NCBI GenBank assembly: GCA_963978545.1
Contig: OZ021723.1
Span: 8,066,593-8,130,592, forward strand
Length of the DNA stretch: 64,000 nt
Source: Linyphia triangularis
Lineage: Eukaryota > Arthropoda > Arachnida > Araneae > Linyphiidae
Reading direction: 5' to 3'
Shown: positions 24,610-34,546 of the stretch, piece by piece
Position numbering within the stretch: the stretch's first letter is position 1
How the letters are laid out: every line of letters starts with the position of its first letter
Made by a program: the position numbers and the translations under genes
The notes under the pieces: model-generated
Seen by the model: only the letters and a program-made list of their open reading frames with translations
What the model was told of the DNA's origin: nothing
Database searches by the model: none

Positions 24610-26319
24610 TATGATTGAATTGTGCTGTGTAACTATCATCGATATAGATAGATAGCTGGATAGACTGCTTAACGCTGGGAAAATGAAGCAGTTGCCGGAT
24701 GCAATTGGTGGGATAAAAAATACGGATTGCCGAGGATTGAAAATAAAATTTTGGGTTGTACACAGCAGAAATGTCAATAGTAGACCTTAATCTCTCTATA
24801 TATAAGGCAAAGCCCTCACTCATTCACTGACTCACTCACTCACTCACTCATCACTAATTCTCCCACTTCCCACATAGTCACAACTCTGAAAATCGGCACA
24901 AATATCAACAACGGTAAAAATAGAAAAAGTAAGCTATTCCGATCTCGATTAACCCACTTTAAGGGGTCGAAAAGGGGTTAAATGTTCCAAACGAGGGACA
25001 TTCGAATGTCCCACTTCCGACATGGTCACAATTTTGAAAATTGGTCAAAATACCAACAATGGTAAACATAGAAAAACTATGATATTCCGATCTCGATTAA
25101 CCCACTTTAAGGGCTCGAAAAGGGGTTAAACGTTTCAAACGAGGAATATTCGAATGTCCTACTTCTCATTTCGTCACAACTCTAAAAATTGGTGCGAATA
25201 TCGATAAAGACAAACGCAGAAAAAGTAAACTATTCCGATCTCGGGTGGATCAAGGGGTGGAAAAGGGGTTAAACGTTCCAAACGAGGAATATTCGAATGT
25301 ACCACTTCCCATATGGTCACAACTCTAAAAATTGGTAAAAATATCAACAAAGACAAACATAGAAAAGTTAAGCTATTCCGAGCTTGATTAACCCCCTTTA
25401 AGGGGTGGAAAAGGGGTTAAACATTCCAAACTCGAATATCCCACTTCCCATATAGTCATAACTCTGAAAATTGGTAGGAATGTCAATAAAGATAAACGTA
25501 GAAAAAGTAAGCCATTCCGATCTCGATTAACCCACTTAAGGTTTGTAAAAGGCGTTAAACATTCCCAACTAGGGGTATTCGAATGTCCCACTTCCCATTT
25601 GGTCACAACTCTAAAAATTGGTACAAATGTCAAAAAAGATTAAACATAGAAAAAGTAAGCTATTCCGTTATCGATTAACCAACTTTAAGGGGTCGAAAAG
25701 GGGTTAAATGTTCCAAACGAGGGATATCCGAATGTTCATCTTCCAATGTAGTCAAATTTCTGATATTTGGTGCAAATGTTAAAAAAATAAGTCATTCCAA
25801 TATCGATTAACGATTTTTTAAGGAATGAAAAGTCGACGCAACATTTAAACTATACGAAGATTAACTTAATGTCTCAATTCCAATACAGCTACTACTTTGA
25901 AATTTAGAACTAAGAGCAAACATAAACACAATAAACTATTTTAATTTACTATTCACAAATATAGATTTCGTTTAAAATGTCAACAAAGGAAAGTTCCTAT
26001 TTTGATAAATCAATTTCTCGGGATCGAAATGGGAGCAAACGTCTGAAGTGTAGAATACATGAATGTCTTTTGATCGCTAAAATGCTAATGGTAAAATTTC
26101 GTAGCGCAGCACGGGTATTCAGCTAGTTAGTAATAATGTGCAAAAAAATATATACTCTAACACTTAACAAGGTTTTTCGCATTCCCATCCAACTATGAAA
26201 GTGAACTGTGATTGGTTAATCATCCCACCAGCTTCGCAATCCCCGGCGCGTCCTTCTCTTTGCATTGACAATGGAGCAGTCTATCCAGTTGTTTATCTAT
26301 ATCGATGGTAACTATCAAT
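24610..26319. repeat. Inverted repeat interrupted by a Helentron-like element
   Basis: The left arm (about 24630-24730) and the right arm (about 26227-26318) are diverged reverse complements. For example ATCGATATAGATAGATAGC / GGATAGACTGCTT on the left matches the complement of GCAGTCTATCCAG / ATCTATATCGATGG on the right, and both arms share the ATCCCACCA word. Without the nested 24791-26128 element the structure would be a palindrome of under 400 bp, like a foldback MITE. Its own ends and target duplication are not defined. Confidence 0.6.
24791..26128 (+). mobile_element. Helentron-like element carrying ~125-bp tandem repeats
   Basis: The left end TCTCTCTATATATAAGGC is followed by a (CACT)n-like run at about 24817-24850. 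The right end is TTCGTAGCGCAGCACGGGTATTCAGCTAGTT, shared with 22328-23417. Between lie about seven units of 105-155 bp (CCCACTTCCCATATGGTCACAACTC, then GATCTCGATTAACCCACTTTAAGG), decaying towards the right. No coding frame. Tandem repeats inside are common in non-autonomous Helentrons. Confidence 0.7.
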
Positions 26320-26323
26320 ATAC

Positions 26324-27031
26324 TGTTACGAATTTTTGTATATTTGTAAATATTTCGTAGTGTTAAATTTGTAAATAGGAAAATGTATGTACATCTCGCA
26401 TAAGGCAGTGTAATAGTTCATGTTAAGTTATGCTTAAATAAGGGTCTCAATGCTTGATAACGAGTTTTACAGAGGTAACACTGGGAAGCTAGTTTTACAA
26501 GGAGCAGGGCATTTAACATTATAGTAATGGCAATCTCGCCAATTTGGCGAGATAGAGCCAAGTTGGCGACAGTTTTGGCGACATCTTCGGTCCCCATGTA
26601 CATGTATAGGACTTTTCGACTACTATCTGGAAAGTTCTCCAAATATCTACCTCTAGGAATTTCAAGAAGGTTCACGTATGTTCACCTCCCCTATAAAAGC
26701 TCATGAGAGTGGGTGATGGAGTTAGTTGTTATAGTTGTTGAGTCCATTAGTTGACTGGAATTACTGAGTTGAGATACTGAGTCTCAGTGAGCATTCAGAG
26801 AGTTCCGAAAGCGAACTGTATTGCATTGTCTTTTGCAGTGATTTAGCAGTTGTGTTGTCAAGTTTTTAACTGTTGTTTTGTGCTCTATTGTTGTGAAAAG
26901 AGCTGTATCGTGTCAATTAGAACGACAAGTTCTGGAGTTGTAAAGGAATCTGTGAAGAGTGATATTGGAATAAATAGCTTCAAGTTTTGATCTGCTTTGG
27001 CTTCAAATCTTTCGAACCCGTCCACGCAACA
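26324..27031 (+). mobile_element. Solo LTR, Ty3/gypsy-like, family A
   Basis: 708 bp beginning TGTTACGAATTTTTGTATA and ending CCACGCAACA, flanked by the 4-bp duplication ATAC (26320-26323, 27032-27035). A CTATAAAAGC TATA motif lies at about 26691 and a GGAATAAAT polyadenylation-like motif at about 26968. No internal retroelement sequence lies beside it, so this is a solo LTR left after LTR-LTR recombination. Its centre carries repeats of TTGGCGA. Confidence 0.92.
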
Positions 27032-27035
27032 ATAC

Positions 27036-27245
27036 TATTCAATGAACTTGATCAATGGCATAAAATATGATAACATATATTAATATAACTCATTGGCCAT
27101 TAAACATATTAATCTATTGAGATTAATTTAACGAAGACGGTCATTAAAATTGGCATTAGTATTTAAACAACACGAATAATCATCAATGGGGACTCCATCT
27201 GCTATGTTGTGCCTATATTAATCAGTTTTCTGAATCAGGCCGTGC
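27036..27245. other. Short AT-rich unique spacer
   Basis: Between solo LTR and satellite; nothing recognised. Confidence 0.4.
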
Positions 27246-27998
27246 CAGTGATAGTATTTGACCTGAATGTATCACAATAGTGGTTAGTACTTGTGAAAGA
27301 AATCTAGTCATTAAACTTATTATTATCTATATAGTGATAGTATTTGGCCTGAATGTATCACAATAAAGGTGAGTACTTGTGAAAGAAATCTAGTCATTAA
27401 ACTTATTATTATCTATATAGTGATAGTATTTGGACTGAATGTATCACAATAAAGGTGAGTACTTGTGAAAGAAATCTAGTCATTAAACTTATTATTATCT
27501 ATATAGTGATAGTATTTGGACTGAATGTATCACAATAAAGGTGAGTACTTGTGAAAGAAATCTAGTCATTAAACTTTTTAATATCTATATAGTGATAGTA
27601 TTTATCCTGAATGTATCACAATAAGTGTTAGTATTTGTGAAACAAATCTAGTCAATAAACTCATTAATATCTATATAGTGATAGTTTTTGGCCTGAATGT
27701 ATCACAATAAGGGTTAGTAATTGTGAAAGAAATCTAGTCATTCAACTTATTAATATCTATATAGTGATAGTATTTGGCCTGAATGTATCACAATAAGTGT
27801 TAGTATTTGTGAAACAAATCTAGTCAATAAACTCATTAATATCTATATAGTGATAGTTTTTGGCCTGAATGTATCACAATAAGGGTTAGTAATTGTGAAA
27901 GAAATCTAGTCATTCAACTTATTAATATCTATATAGTGATAGTATTTGGCCTGAATGTATCACAATAATGGTTAGTACTTGTGAAAGAAGTCTCTCAA
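27246..27998. repeat. 86-bp satellite, about nine units
   Basis: Unit AGTGATAGTATTTGGCCTG ... AATGTATCACAATAA ... GAAATCTAGTCATTAAACTT, with starts at 27246, 27333, 27419, 27505 and onwards every 86 bp. The later units alternate two variants (TAGTATTTGTGAAACAAAT and TAGTAATTGTGAAAGAAAT), forming a 172-bp dimer repeated at about 27590-27940. Confidence 0.95.
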
Positions 27999-28318
27999 TA
28001 CCCTAGTAAGTTCGGATAAACAGGGAAAACCATGAGATAAGAAACCCTTTCCCTTTTCGTGAGAGAAAAGTGCTTTGAAGTACTGGCACACTCATTTTTT
28101 CGAAGCATACAAGGAGTACGTTTTTAGCGCCAACTATCGGGATAATCAAATGTTCTCTAACTATCTTAGTAGTGAAAATCAGTCAGGGAGAAGAAAATGT
28201 ATTTGCATTTTTATGACAAACAAAAGATTATTATGGGTTTCTAAGGAGATGACCAGGTGATTGTGCCATCTACTTAAAAAAATCTCTCCCCTTACCGAGC
28301 AACTTCGATTTTTGAAAC
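27999..28318. other. Unique spacer
   Basis: A plus-strand frame of about 60 codons (to the stop at 28258) has some protein-like composition (SANYRDNQMFSNYL) but no ATG near its start and no family match that I know. Not called as a gene. Confidence 0.3.
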
Positions 28319-28322
28319 ATAT

Positions 28323-29085
28323 TGTTACGAATTTTTGTATATTTGAAAATATTTCGTAGTGTTAATTTTGTAAATAGGAAAATTTATGTGCATTTCGCAT
28401 AAGGTAGTGCAAATTGTTCGTCGTTAAGTTGGCTTCCCGGCAATATGGGTCTTGATGCTTGATAACGGGTTTTACAGAGGTAACGCTGGGAAGCGAGTGT
28501 TACAAGGAGCAGGGCATTTAACATTATGGTAATGGCAATGTTGCCAAATTGGCGAGATAGAGCCAAGTTGGCGACAGTTTTGGCGACTAATTTGTGTCGC
28601 CAAATTTGTCGAAAAATAGCCAAATGTCGCCAAACTTGGCGACCATTTGGCGACATTTTAGGTCCCCATGTACATGTATAGGACTTTTCGACTACGATCT
28701 GGAAAGTTCCCCAAATATCGACCTCTAGAAGATTCACGAAGATTCACCTGTCCTATATAAGGCTGACCAAGAGAGCGGGGAAGTTAGTTGTTAGCTGAGT
28801 CTATTAGTTGACTGGAATTACTGATACTGAGTCTCAGTGAGAGTTCAGAGAGTTCCGAAAGCGAACTGTATTGCATTGTCTTTTGCAGCGATTTGAGCAG
28901 TTGTGTTGCCCAACTTTTTTAACTGCTGTTTTGTGCTCTATTGTTGTGAAAAGAGCTGTATTGCGTCTACTAGAACGAGAAGTTCTGGAGTTGTAAGAGA
29001 ATCTGAGAAGAGTTATATTGGAATAAATTTCTGCAACTTTTGATCTGCTTTGGCTTCAAATCTTTCGAACCCAATCCACGCAACA
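28323..29085 (+). mobile_element. Solo LTR, Ty3/gypsy-like, family A
   Basis: 763 bp from TGTTACGAATTTTTG to CCACGCAACA, flanked by ATAT (28319-28322, 29086-29089). The TATA motif CCTATATAAGG is at about 28752. It is the longest member because its central block of TTGGCGA / TCGCCAA repeats (about 28540-28660) is expanded and could fold on itself. Confidence 0.92.
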
Positions 29086-29089
29086 ATAT

Positions 29090-29374
29090 GAACTGGAAGA
29101 TTTGCCGTTATCTTCTTTTCCTTAAGTTGAACCTCTAAACAGCTCATTTCGTCCTTGGTATTTCGAACAATGCTATCAATTGGTGGGCGGCATGAAGAGT
29201 ATTGGCTTCCTCTCAGTGATCTCCGAATGCAAAATCATCGAAATTCTTCAATTCCCCCCCATTCCTCTCCCCACCTACATTCGGCGGTTTTTATTCTTGG
29301 CCGCCAACCATTGCCACTACTCTAAGAAGCGACAATGAGCAGTTTTTATGTCATAACGATGTCATTTCGAAGTA
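29090..29374. other. Unique spacer between LTR and Tigger-like relic
   Basis: Mixed composition, with a C7 tract at about 29253. Nothing recognised. Confidence 0.4.
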
Positions 29375-29805
29375 CAGTAGAATCTCGATTAACCGACCTA
29401 ATTCGGACCAAAGGTAGGTCGGTTAAGCGAAAATTCCGGATAATAGAGAGTTGTAAAAAACAATAAAAAGTAAATGATTTTCGCATGACATAATTGTTGG
29501 AAATTAGTTTTTGTTGCAATAATCTTGATAATCTTTGTTTCGCTGCTCTATCCCGGAGTCTTTTTGAAGGCAATAGTTCAGTTTGATCTGCATCCGAAGG
29601 TTGCGCTAACCATGTCAGTTCTTTAGAAAAACAGTCAAAATCCTCACCATCACTTATGTAACTTTTGATCAAGGAAAAAAGATTACGGTTTAAAAAGGAA
29701 CAAATGATTTATTACTCATTTGGGAGATTTTTGATGTCGACTAAATGATTGCCGGTTAACAGAGAGTTCCGGATAAAGGAGGGACAGTTAATCGAGGTTC
29801 TACTG
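29375..29805. mobile_element. pogo/Tigger-like DNA transposon, internally deleted
   Basis: The left end CAGTAGAATCTCGATTAACC and the right end, complement of CAGTAGAACCTCGATTAACT, are near-identical inverted repeats. TA lies on both sides (29373-29374, 29806-29807). CAGTAGAACCTCGATTAWC termini with a TA target are the hallmark of pogo/Tigger elements. The 431-bp copy keeps a minus-strand open stretch (29450-29672, with DGEDFDCFSKELTWLA) that may be the acidic C-terminal part of the transposase. The catalytic DDD region is absent. Confidence 0.85.
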
Positions 29806-29807
29806 TA

Positions 29808-30112
29808 AAACAAAATCAAAATGCATCTAATGGAGATTAATCCTTTCAAGGAGTCGCATTCTACCAACGTTTAATTTCAAAATCAACACCAAAATAGCAA
29901 ACTGAAAAATAAAACACAATAGTTTTTAGTACTCTACTTGAATATTATCCCGTCGACTGTTAGTGAGATAAAAAGTTCACCAAACGGATTCCCTTAGACT
30001 GCCGGAAACGGTCGGGACGGAGGCCCGCTCCGACTTCTCATACCGGACCAGCCGTCCTGTGGAAGACTTCAGCTGCGCAACCTTCCAAGGGACGTTGGTC
30101 CGAGTCAATCGG
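29808..30112. other. Spacer with GC-rich block next to a SINE
   Basis: 29990-30110 is markedly GC-rich (GGTCGGGACGGAGGCCCGC). AAAAGTTCACCAA at about 29972 resembles AAAAGTTCGCCAA after the SINE at 30487. This could be a target duplication of a longer insertion or chance. Confidence 0.3.
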
Positions 30113-30487
30113 GCCGACCAAACGGTATAGTGGTTAGCATACTAGCTTCTAGACCGCGAGGTTGCGGGTTCGAGTCCCGTGTTTGGCATGGGTGTTTGGT
30201 TGGTTGTTTTCAGATTATCTAGCGCCGTCAGCAACACGAGGGCTATAATGCGCCGAAACATTCGTCATTAGACAAGCCAACATACATTTACAAACACCCA
30301 TGCCTTACACGGGACTCGAACCCCCAACCTCGCGGTCTAGAAGCTAGCACGCTAACCACTATACCGTTTGATCGGCGCGTGGGTGTTGTAATTGTATGTT
30401 GGCTTGTCAAATGACGAAATGTTTCGGCGCATTATAGCCCTCGTGTTGCTGACGGCGCCAGATAATCTGAATACAACAACCAACCAA
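30113..30487 (+). mobile_element. tRNA-derived SINE split by a second SINE
   Basis: The plus-strand head (30113-30198, A and B boxes intact) and the plus-strand body and tail (30377-30487) belong to one copy interrupted by a minus-strand SINE. The join falls at CATGGGTGTTTG, the boundary between tRNA-like head and body. Confidence 0.9.
30199..30376 (-). mobile_element. tRNA-derived SINE nested in another SINE
   Basis: A minus-strand copy, tail GTTGGTTG first and head GATCGGC last. Its flanks CATGGGTGTTTG (30187-30198) and GCGTGGGTGTTG (30377-30388) are a diverged target duplication derived from the host SINE. Confidence 0.88.
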
Positions 30488-32404
30488 AAGTTCGCCAACC
30501 CTTGATGGGATAACATATAAGTACCCACTTTTTTTTTTTTTTTACCTTTCCAGGAAACAAGAAACCTCAAAATCCAATCATATATTTTCCAACAAATTAA
30601 ATCCAAAAGCACTTGCAAATTAAAAAAAAAAAAAAAAAAGTCCTCCAAATCAATCAAAACCCCTACATAAAAAAAAAAAAAAAAAAAAAAACCTTAATCA
30701 TTATCACTATTTCATAAAATGATCAAGAATCTCTCCAGAAAAAAAAGTAAAATAACGCCAAAGAAATCTACCGCTAAAATAGGACCTAAGTAGCGTCTAT
30801 ATTCGATAGTGTAATTTGAGGGGGGGGGCGGGGGCAAAGGAAAAAATCTCATATAAGAGTACTTCTTAAGCACTTTGTTGGAAGCAATTTTGTCGTCTTC
30901 GGGTCGACCCTAATCGTTGTCCCGCGGTTACCCAATATCAGTCTTTAATAACTTTCCAATTTGGCTGCGTATTTTATTACCTTTATTTTATATATTATGA
31001 GCCGAGCAAAGCCGTTACGTCGGGGGTTTTCATCATTCCCGGTTAAATCGATTGTGGGCCATTTACTCCGGGACTCCTGTTTCCGGGAGAGAGAGAGAGA
31101 GGGAAAAAAGGAGTTGTCGGGAAACGAGAAGGATGCGAGGAAGATAATTAGGAAGGTTCCGGAATAGGTAGATGAGTTTTTTTTTTTTTTTTTTTTTATT
31201 ACTCATTCGTTGGATCAAGGGCGAAGTTTTCTTGAAAAGATCTTGTGTTCGGTGGGGTTTTGAACAGGTAGTTACGAGTATTAAAATGACGAATTTAACT
31301 GGTTAAAATGACTGGAAATACTTGAAATTAAAATGTTTTTTTAAATTGTGCCGAAAATTTCTTCAGTTTCGAAATTTTTATTTTCAATTACGTATAAGTA
31401 CGGATACATGTTTTCGAAAATTTGCTTCGATTACATCTTTCGTCAAGTATAGGTATGAAAATACAGTGTAAATCGATACATTGTATGCATATCGCTATGC
31501 AGGGTTTATCGATACACGTATTGATATACAGAGTATATTATACATTGTGGCCATAATTCAACTGACAGCTAATTCTAGCAGACTACAGCGTAGTCATCTG
31601 TAAAAGACCTTTATAATACTTTGTGTAAGAGGAAATTAGAAAATTATTTCCAAAATTACAAAAAAAAAAAATAAAAAAAAATTAAATAATAAATATTAGT
31701 TGACCCTACAAAATACTAGATTACTTACTAGTACTTCCGTGATTAGTTAAAGGGGCCTAAATCCCTTCTAAAAATTCAATGCTTATTTCGACACCTTCTG
31801 GTTAGTTCTTAGAAAATAATCTATTTATTTCGTTGAAGTGCTCAAGTTCTTAGGTCATACAAGCCTATACAACAATAGAAAAAAATATGTAATTTCAAAG
31901 GACGAACGCAAAAGCGTCAAAACATGGCTTAGATTATTTTTTTAATTACGGTGGTTGGCCTAAGTAAATACTAGATAACTTAGAGGAATCGCTGTTTTGG
32001 AAGTTCTTCAGAGTTAGATATAGCATTCTGTTACTGAGATGTATGATTCTTTAGGTATCCTCAACGTGCTTAAGCTGCTGTTTTCTCTTTTATGCAATGC
32101 ACTGCTATCTACTGTAAGCTATTACAACTTCTCAAATACTTTGGAATTTATCTTATTTATTAAACATATTATATATAGGGAGGAAAGGAAGCGTCATAAA
32201 AACCAAACCCTCCAGAAACAATGATTTTTAAAAATTGAGTAATATATTTTCTTTTTTTTTTAAATATTAGTTAAAAGACTACAAAATTAAGATATATATC
32301 CAGTCATGACTTTCCCAATAAAGTTAATTTCAATATTAGTCTTTCAATACCATATTTCAACTTAAGAAAAAAAACATTCAAACAGCAGTTCTATAGTTTT
32401 GTAG
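30488..32404. other. Unique sequence with A/T tracts and a GC-rich patch
   Basis: Three long mononucleotide tracts (about 30530-30543 T, 30621-30640 A, 30668-30691 A) and a G-rich run at 30821-30835. 30890-31165 is GC-richer, with a short (GA)n at 31087-31101 and no defined element. The rest is AT-rich with no convincing coding frame. Confidence 0.45.
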
Positions 32405-32409
32405 CTATG

Positions 32410-32490
32410 CACGCTAACAGGGAGTCGAACCCGGGACTCCTAGATCAGAAGACAGGCTCGCTAACCACTAGGCAAAAGTGATCACTAGTG
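32410..32490 (-). mobile_element. tRNA-like sequence, probable old SINE head of a second family
   Basis: On the minus strand, GCCTAGTGGTTAGCGAGCC (A box) is followed about 40 bases later by CCCGGGTTCGACTCCC (B box). Box sequences and spacing match a tRNA-like polymerase III promoter. The anticodon region (CTGTCTTCTGATCTAGG) and the flank differ from the main SINE family. There is no clean acceptor stem, so I do not call a functional tRNA gene. Confidence 0.55.
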
Positions 32491-33190
32491 CCTAGGTGTT
32501 GTATCTGCCATTTGCACACTAGACCACCACATAGCAATCTTCCCAGTGAATCGCGACGAAAACTCGTAATGTTTCTAAAATAATTAAATTTATAAATTAC
32601 TTCATTAGAAGGCAACTCTAGACAATTTCTTTCCCAAGTTTCCAAAAAAAACTACCATTTTCCGTATAAACAGGCAAACATCTCCTCTGAAACATTTCAA
32701 ATTATCAAGTCCAAATGCATATACTCTCATGAAGAGCTCACAATCAACCGAGCAACAAATCAAAAGATCTGATAGTCACAAGCTCTTAAAAAAAAAGCCT
32801 TTAAGATACCATAAATAACAAAAAAAGAGACTGAATATCTTTGTGATGAAATATGTCCTCCTCAAGTTCTTTGATTTAGTCATCTGTTAACTGATCATCG
32901 CCATGTGATTAAGTGAAAGTCATGTCCAAAGCAGAACTCGGATATCATTCTAATAAATTATACCAAAGATAAATTACGTCCATTGATGCAGTTAAATATT
33001 CAGCAATTATATATGGAGCAGTGATTCGTATGGAAACACGAGTCGGAAAGTTTCAATGACTTCAACGATCTGATATTATACTGAAACTTTCAGAGAACTT
33101 TTTTTTGCATAAATTATTGGCTAGTTTAATTTTCTGAAGTACGTTTGCAGTGAGGGATCTACTTATATAGTAGTTGGTGGCCAAATGCCC
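32491..33190. other. Unique AT-rich sequence
   Basis: No element end, tandem repeat or convincing coding frame. Confidence 0.45.
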
Positions 33191-33213
33191 CTGCAGAGAT
33201 ATACGGTGATTAC

Positions 33214-34004
33214 CATGGGCGCCCCCAGGAGGGTGCAAGAAGGTTCACTTGCACCCCCCCCCCCCCCGGCTCTTGAAAATTAAAAAAAAAATGTAAGGAA
33301 ACAGATTTAAATTCCAAGATTAAAATATATATATACGTTATGTTACAATGAGGGTTTTTTTTCCCTTATTAATGAGGATTTTTTTTCCTATTAATTTAGT
33401 ATTTTGTTTTTTTCCTATGTCGTTTTTTATAGCTATTTACGTGACGATTTTCTGGCGCTTGTTGTCTATGATCATTAGAGGCTGATGAGTAGAAGTATTT
33501 ATTCCTTTTATTGTATAATCATTTTATGTGTATAGTTCTCAAAGTTCTGAGAAAATATTTTGTTTCTTAAGTCCTTAGATATACTATTTTGAAATCTATT
33601 TTTAGGATTCAATTGAACATATTCTAATACTACCTTCGTGTTTCATTTTGACTTCTTTTTTTATATTATTATATCCGAAACTTGGAAGAAATAAAATGTT
33701 ACTCTTCTGTATTTTTGCATTTTCGAGTTCCTCTATTCTAAGCACTGTCTCTTGAATGTCGTGAGATCTAGTTGGATGATAAAAAAAATCGTTAAAAATA
33801 TATACTTTAATATTTTTACTATTTTGTATTTTTTTTTTTTTAACAGGGTTTCGCTTTCAAAAATATATACCATGCATTTGAATTATTCTCAAAGAGTATA
33901 ATTTGTAATGCATAATTATTAAAAACATTTATAACAAAAAAAATTAATGATTTTGATACAATTTAGTCTTGCACCCTCTTGCAAATATTTCTGGGGGCGC
34001 TCAT
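33214..34004. mobile_element. 791-bp TIR element with 9-bp direct repeats
   Basis: Left end CATGGGCGCCCCCAGGAGGG; the right end complements to ATGAGCGCCCCCAGAAA, with GTGCAAGA-like words next to both. The direct repeat GGTGATTAC lies at 33205-33213 and 34005-34013. An 8-9 bp duplication fits hAT or Mutator-like elements. The interior is AT-rich and non-coding. Just inside the left end is a C14 tract. Confidence 0.8.
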
Positions 34005-34013
34005 GGTGATTAC

Positions 34014-34200
34014 AACTAAAGTTTAACCTTTAAAAAGCTGTAAAAAAAAAAAAAAAAATCACTCGTCAAAATGACCTGAAATGTGACCTGAATATACCTG
34101 AAGAAAGAAAGAAAAAAAAAGGCATGAAAAAAAAACAAGTAGTTCGAAATAGTTTTTTCAACGTATCATGCCATTTCCCCCTACTTGGCGTATATTCAGG
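34014..34200. mobile_element. Part of a foldback MITE (hAT-like), split by the 791-bp element
   Basis: TGATTACAACTAAAGTTTAAC, an A tract, AATGACCTGAA and the pair GGCATGA...CGTATCATGCC, CAGGTCAAATT match the foldback element at 53804-54051. The left end probably continues before 33205 (CAGAGATATACGGTGATTAC), so the 791-bp element landed inside this copy's terminus. The right end is lost. Confidence 0.6.
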
Positions 34201-34459
34201 TCAAATTGCAAAATTGCCCAAAATGGGAAAAACTTTGTTTTGTATGGCATTGCATTTCACTATCACAATGTGTAGTACAATCCGTCACAACAATATCTGC
34301 AGCATTATTCACAACTTCAGAGTCGGCATTTGCTGGTCTCACAATAAATTCTTCCAAGACTTCCTTTCGATTTGTTTTTTCTCTATCTTCCAAGAAAGCT
34401 TGTTTTTTTACGCTTTTGAATGATAGTTTCGTTTGTTTGAATAAATACGTTTTGGGATA
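34196..34459 (-). CDS. Open coding-like fragment, 87 codons, unknown
   Basis: The minus strand is open from a stop at 34460-34462 to a TGA near 34196. The peptide is strongly polar, with Lys-rich and acidic blocks (LEDREKTNRKEVLEEF, IVRPANADSEVVNN), then a Cys/His-containing end (TDCTTHC, MQCHTK). This is unlike the hydrophobic, Phe/Ile-rich frames that AT-rich DNA usually gives here. It lacks an upstream ATG, so it would be an internal exon or a transposase or gene relic. The last part overlaps the foldback element, which suggests a truncated relic. Family not recognised. Confidence 0.25.
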   Translation of the reverse strand, partial: YPKTYLFKQTKLSFKSVKKQAFLEDREKTNRKEVLEEFIVRPANADSEVVNNAADIVVTDCTTHCDSEMQCHTKQSFSHFGQFCNLT

Positions 34460-34546
34460 CTAAAGACTGTTTAAGATCAATTCAAAACGATTTTTATGTA
34501 AAAATTATTTTTATGCAGATTATAAAAGATACTCACTTAACTTTTG

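Noticed and set aside
26418..26675. Conserved antisense ORF in family A LTRs (also 28384, 42795, 55428)
   Set aside because: The frame is not kept among the four LTR copies; similarity is due to the LTR sequence itself.
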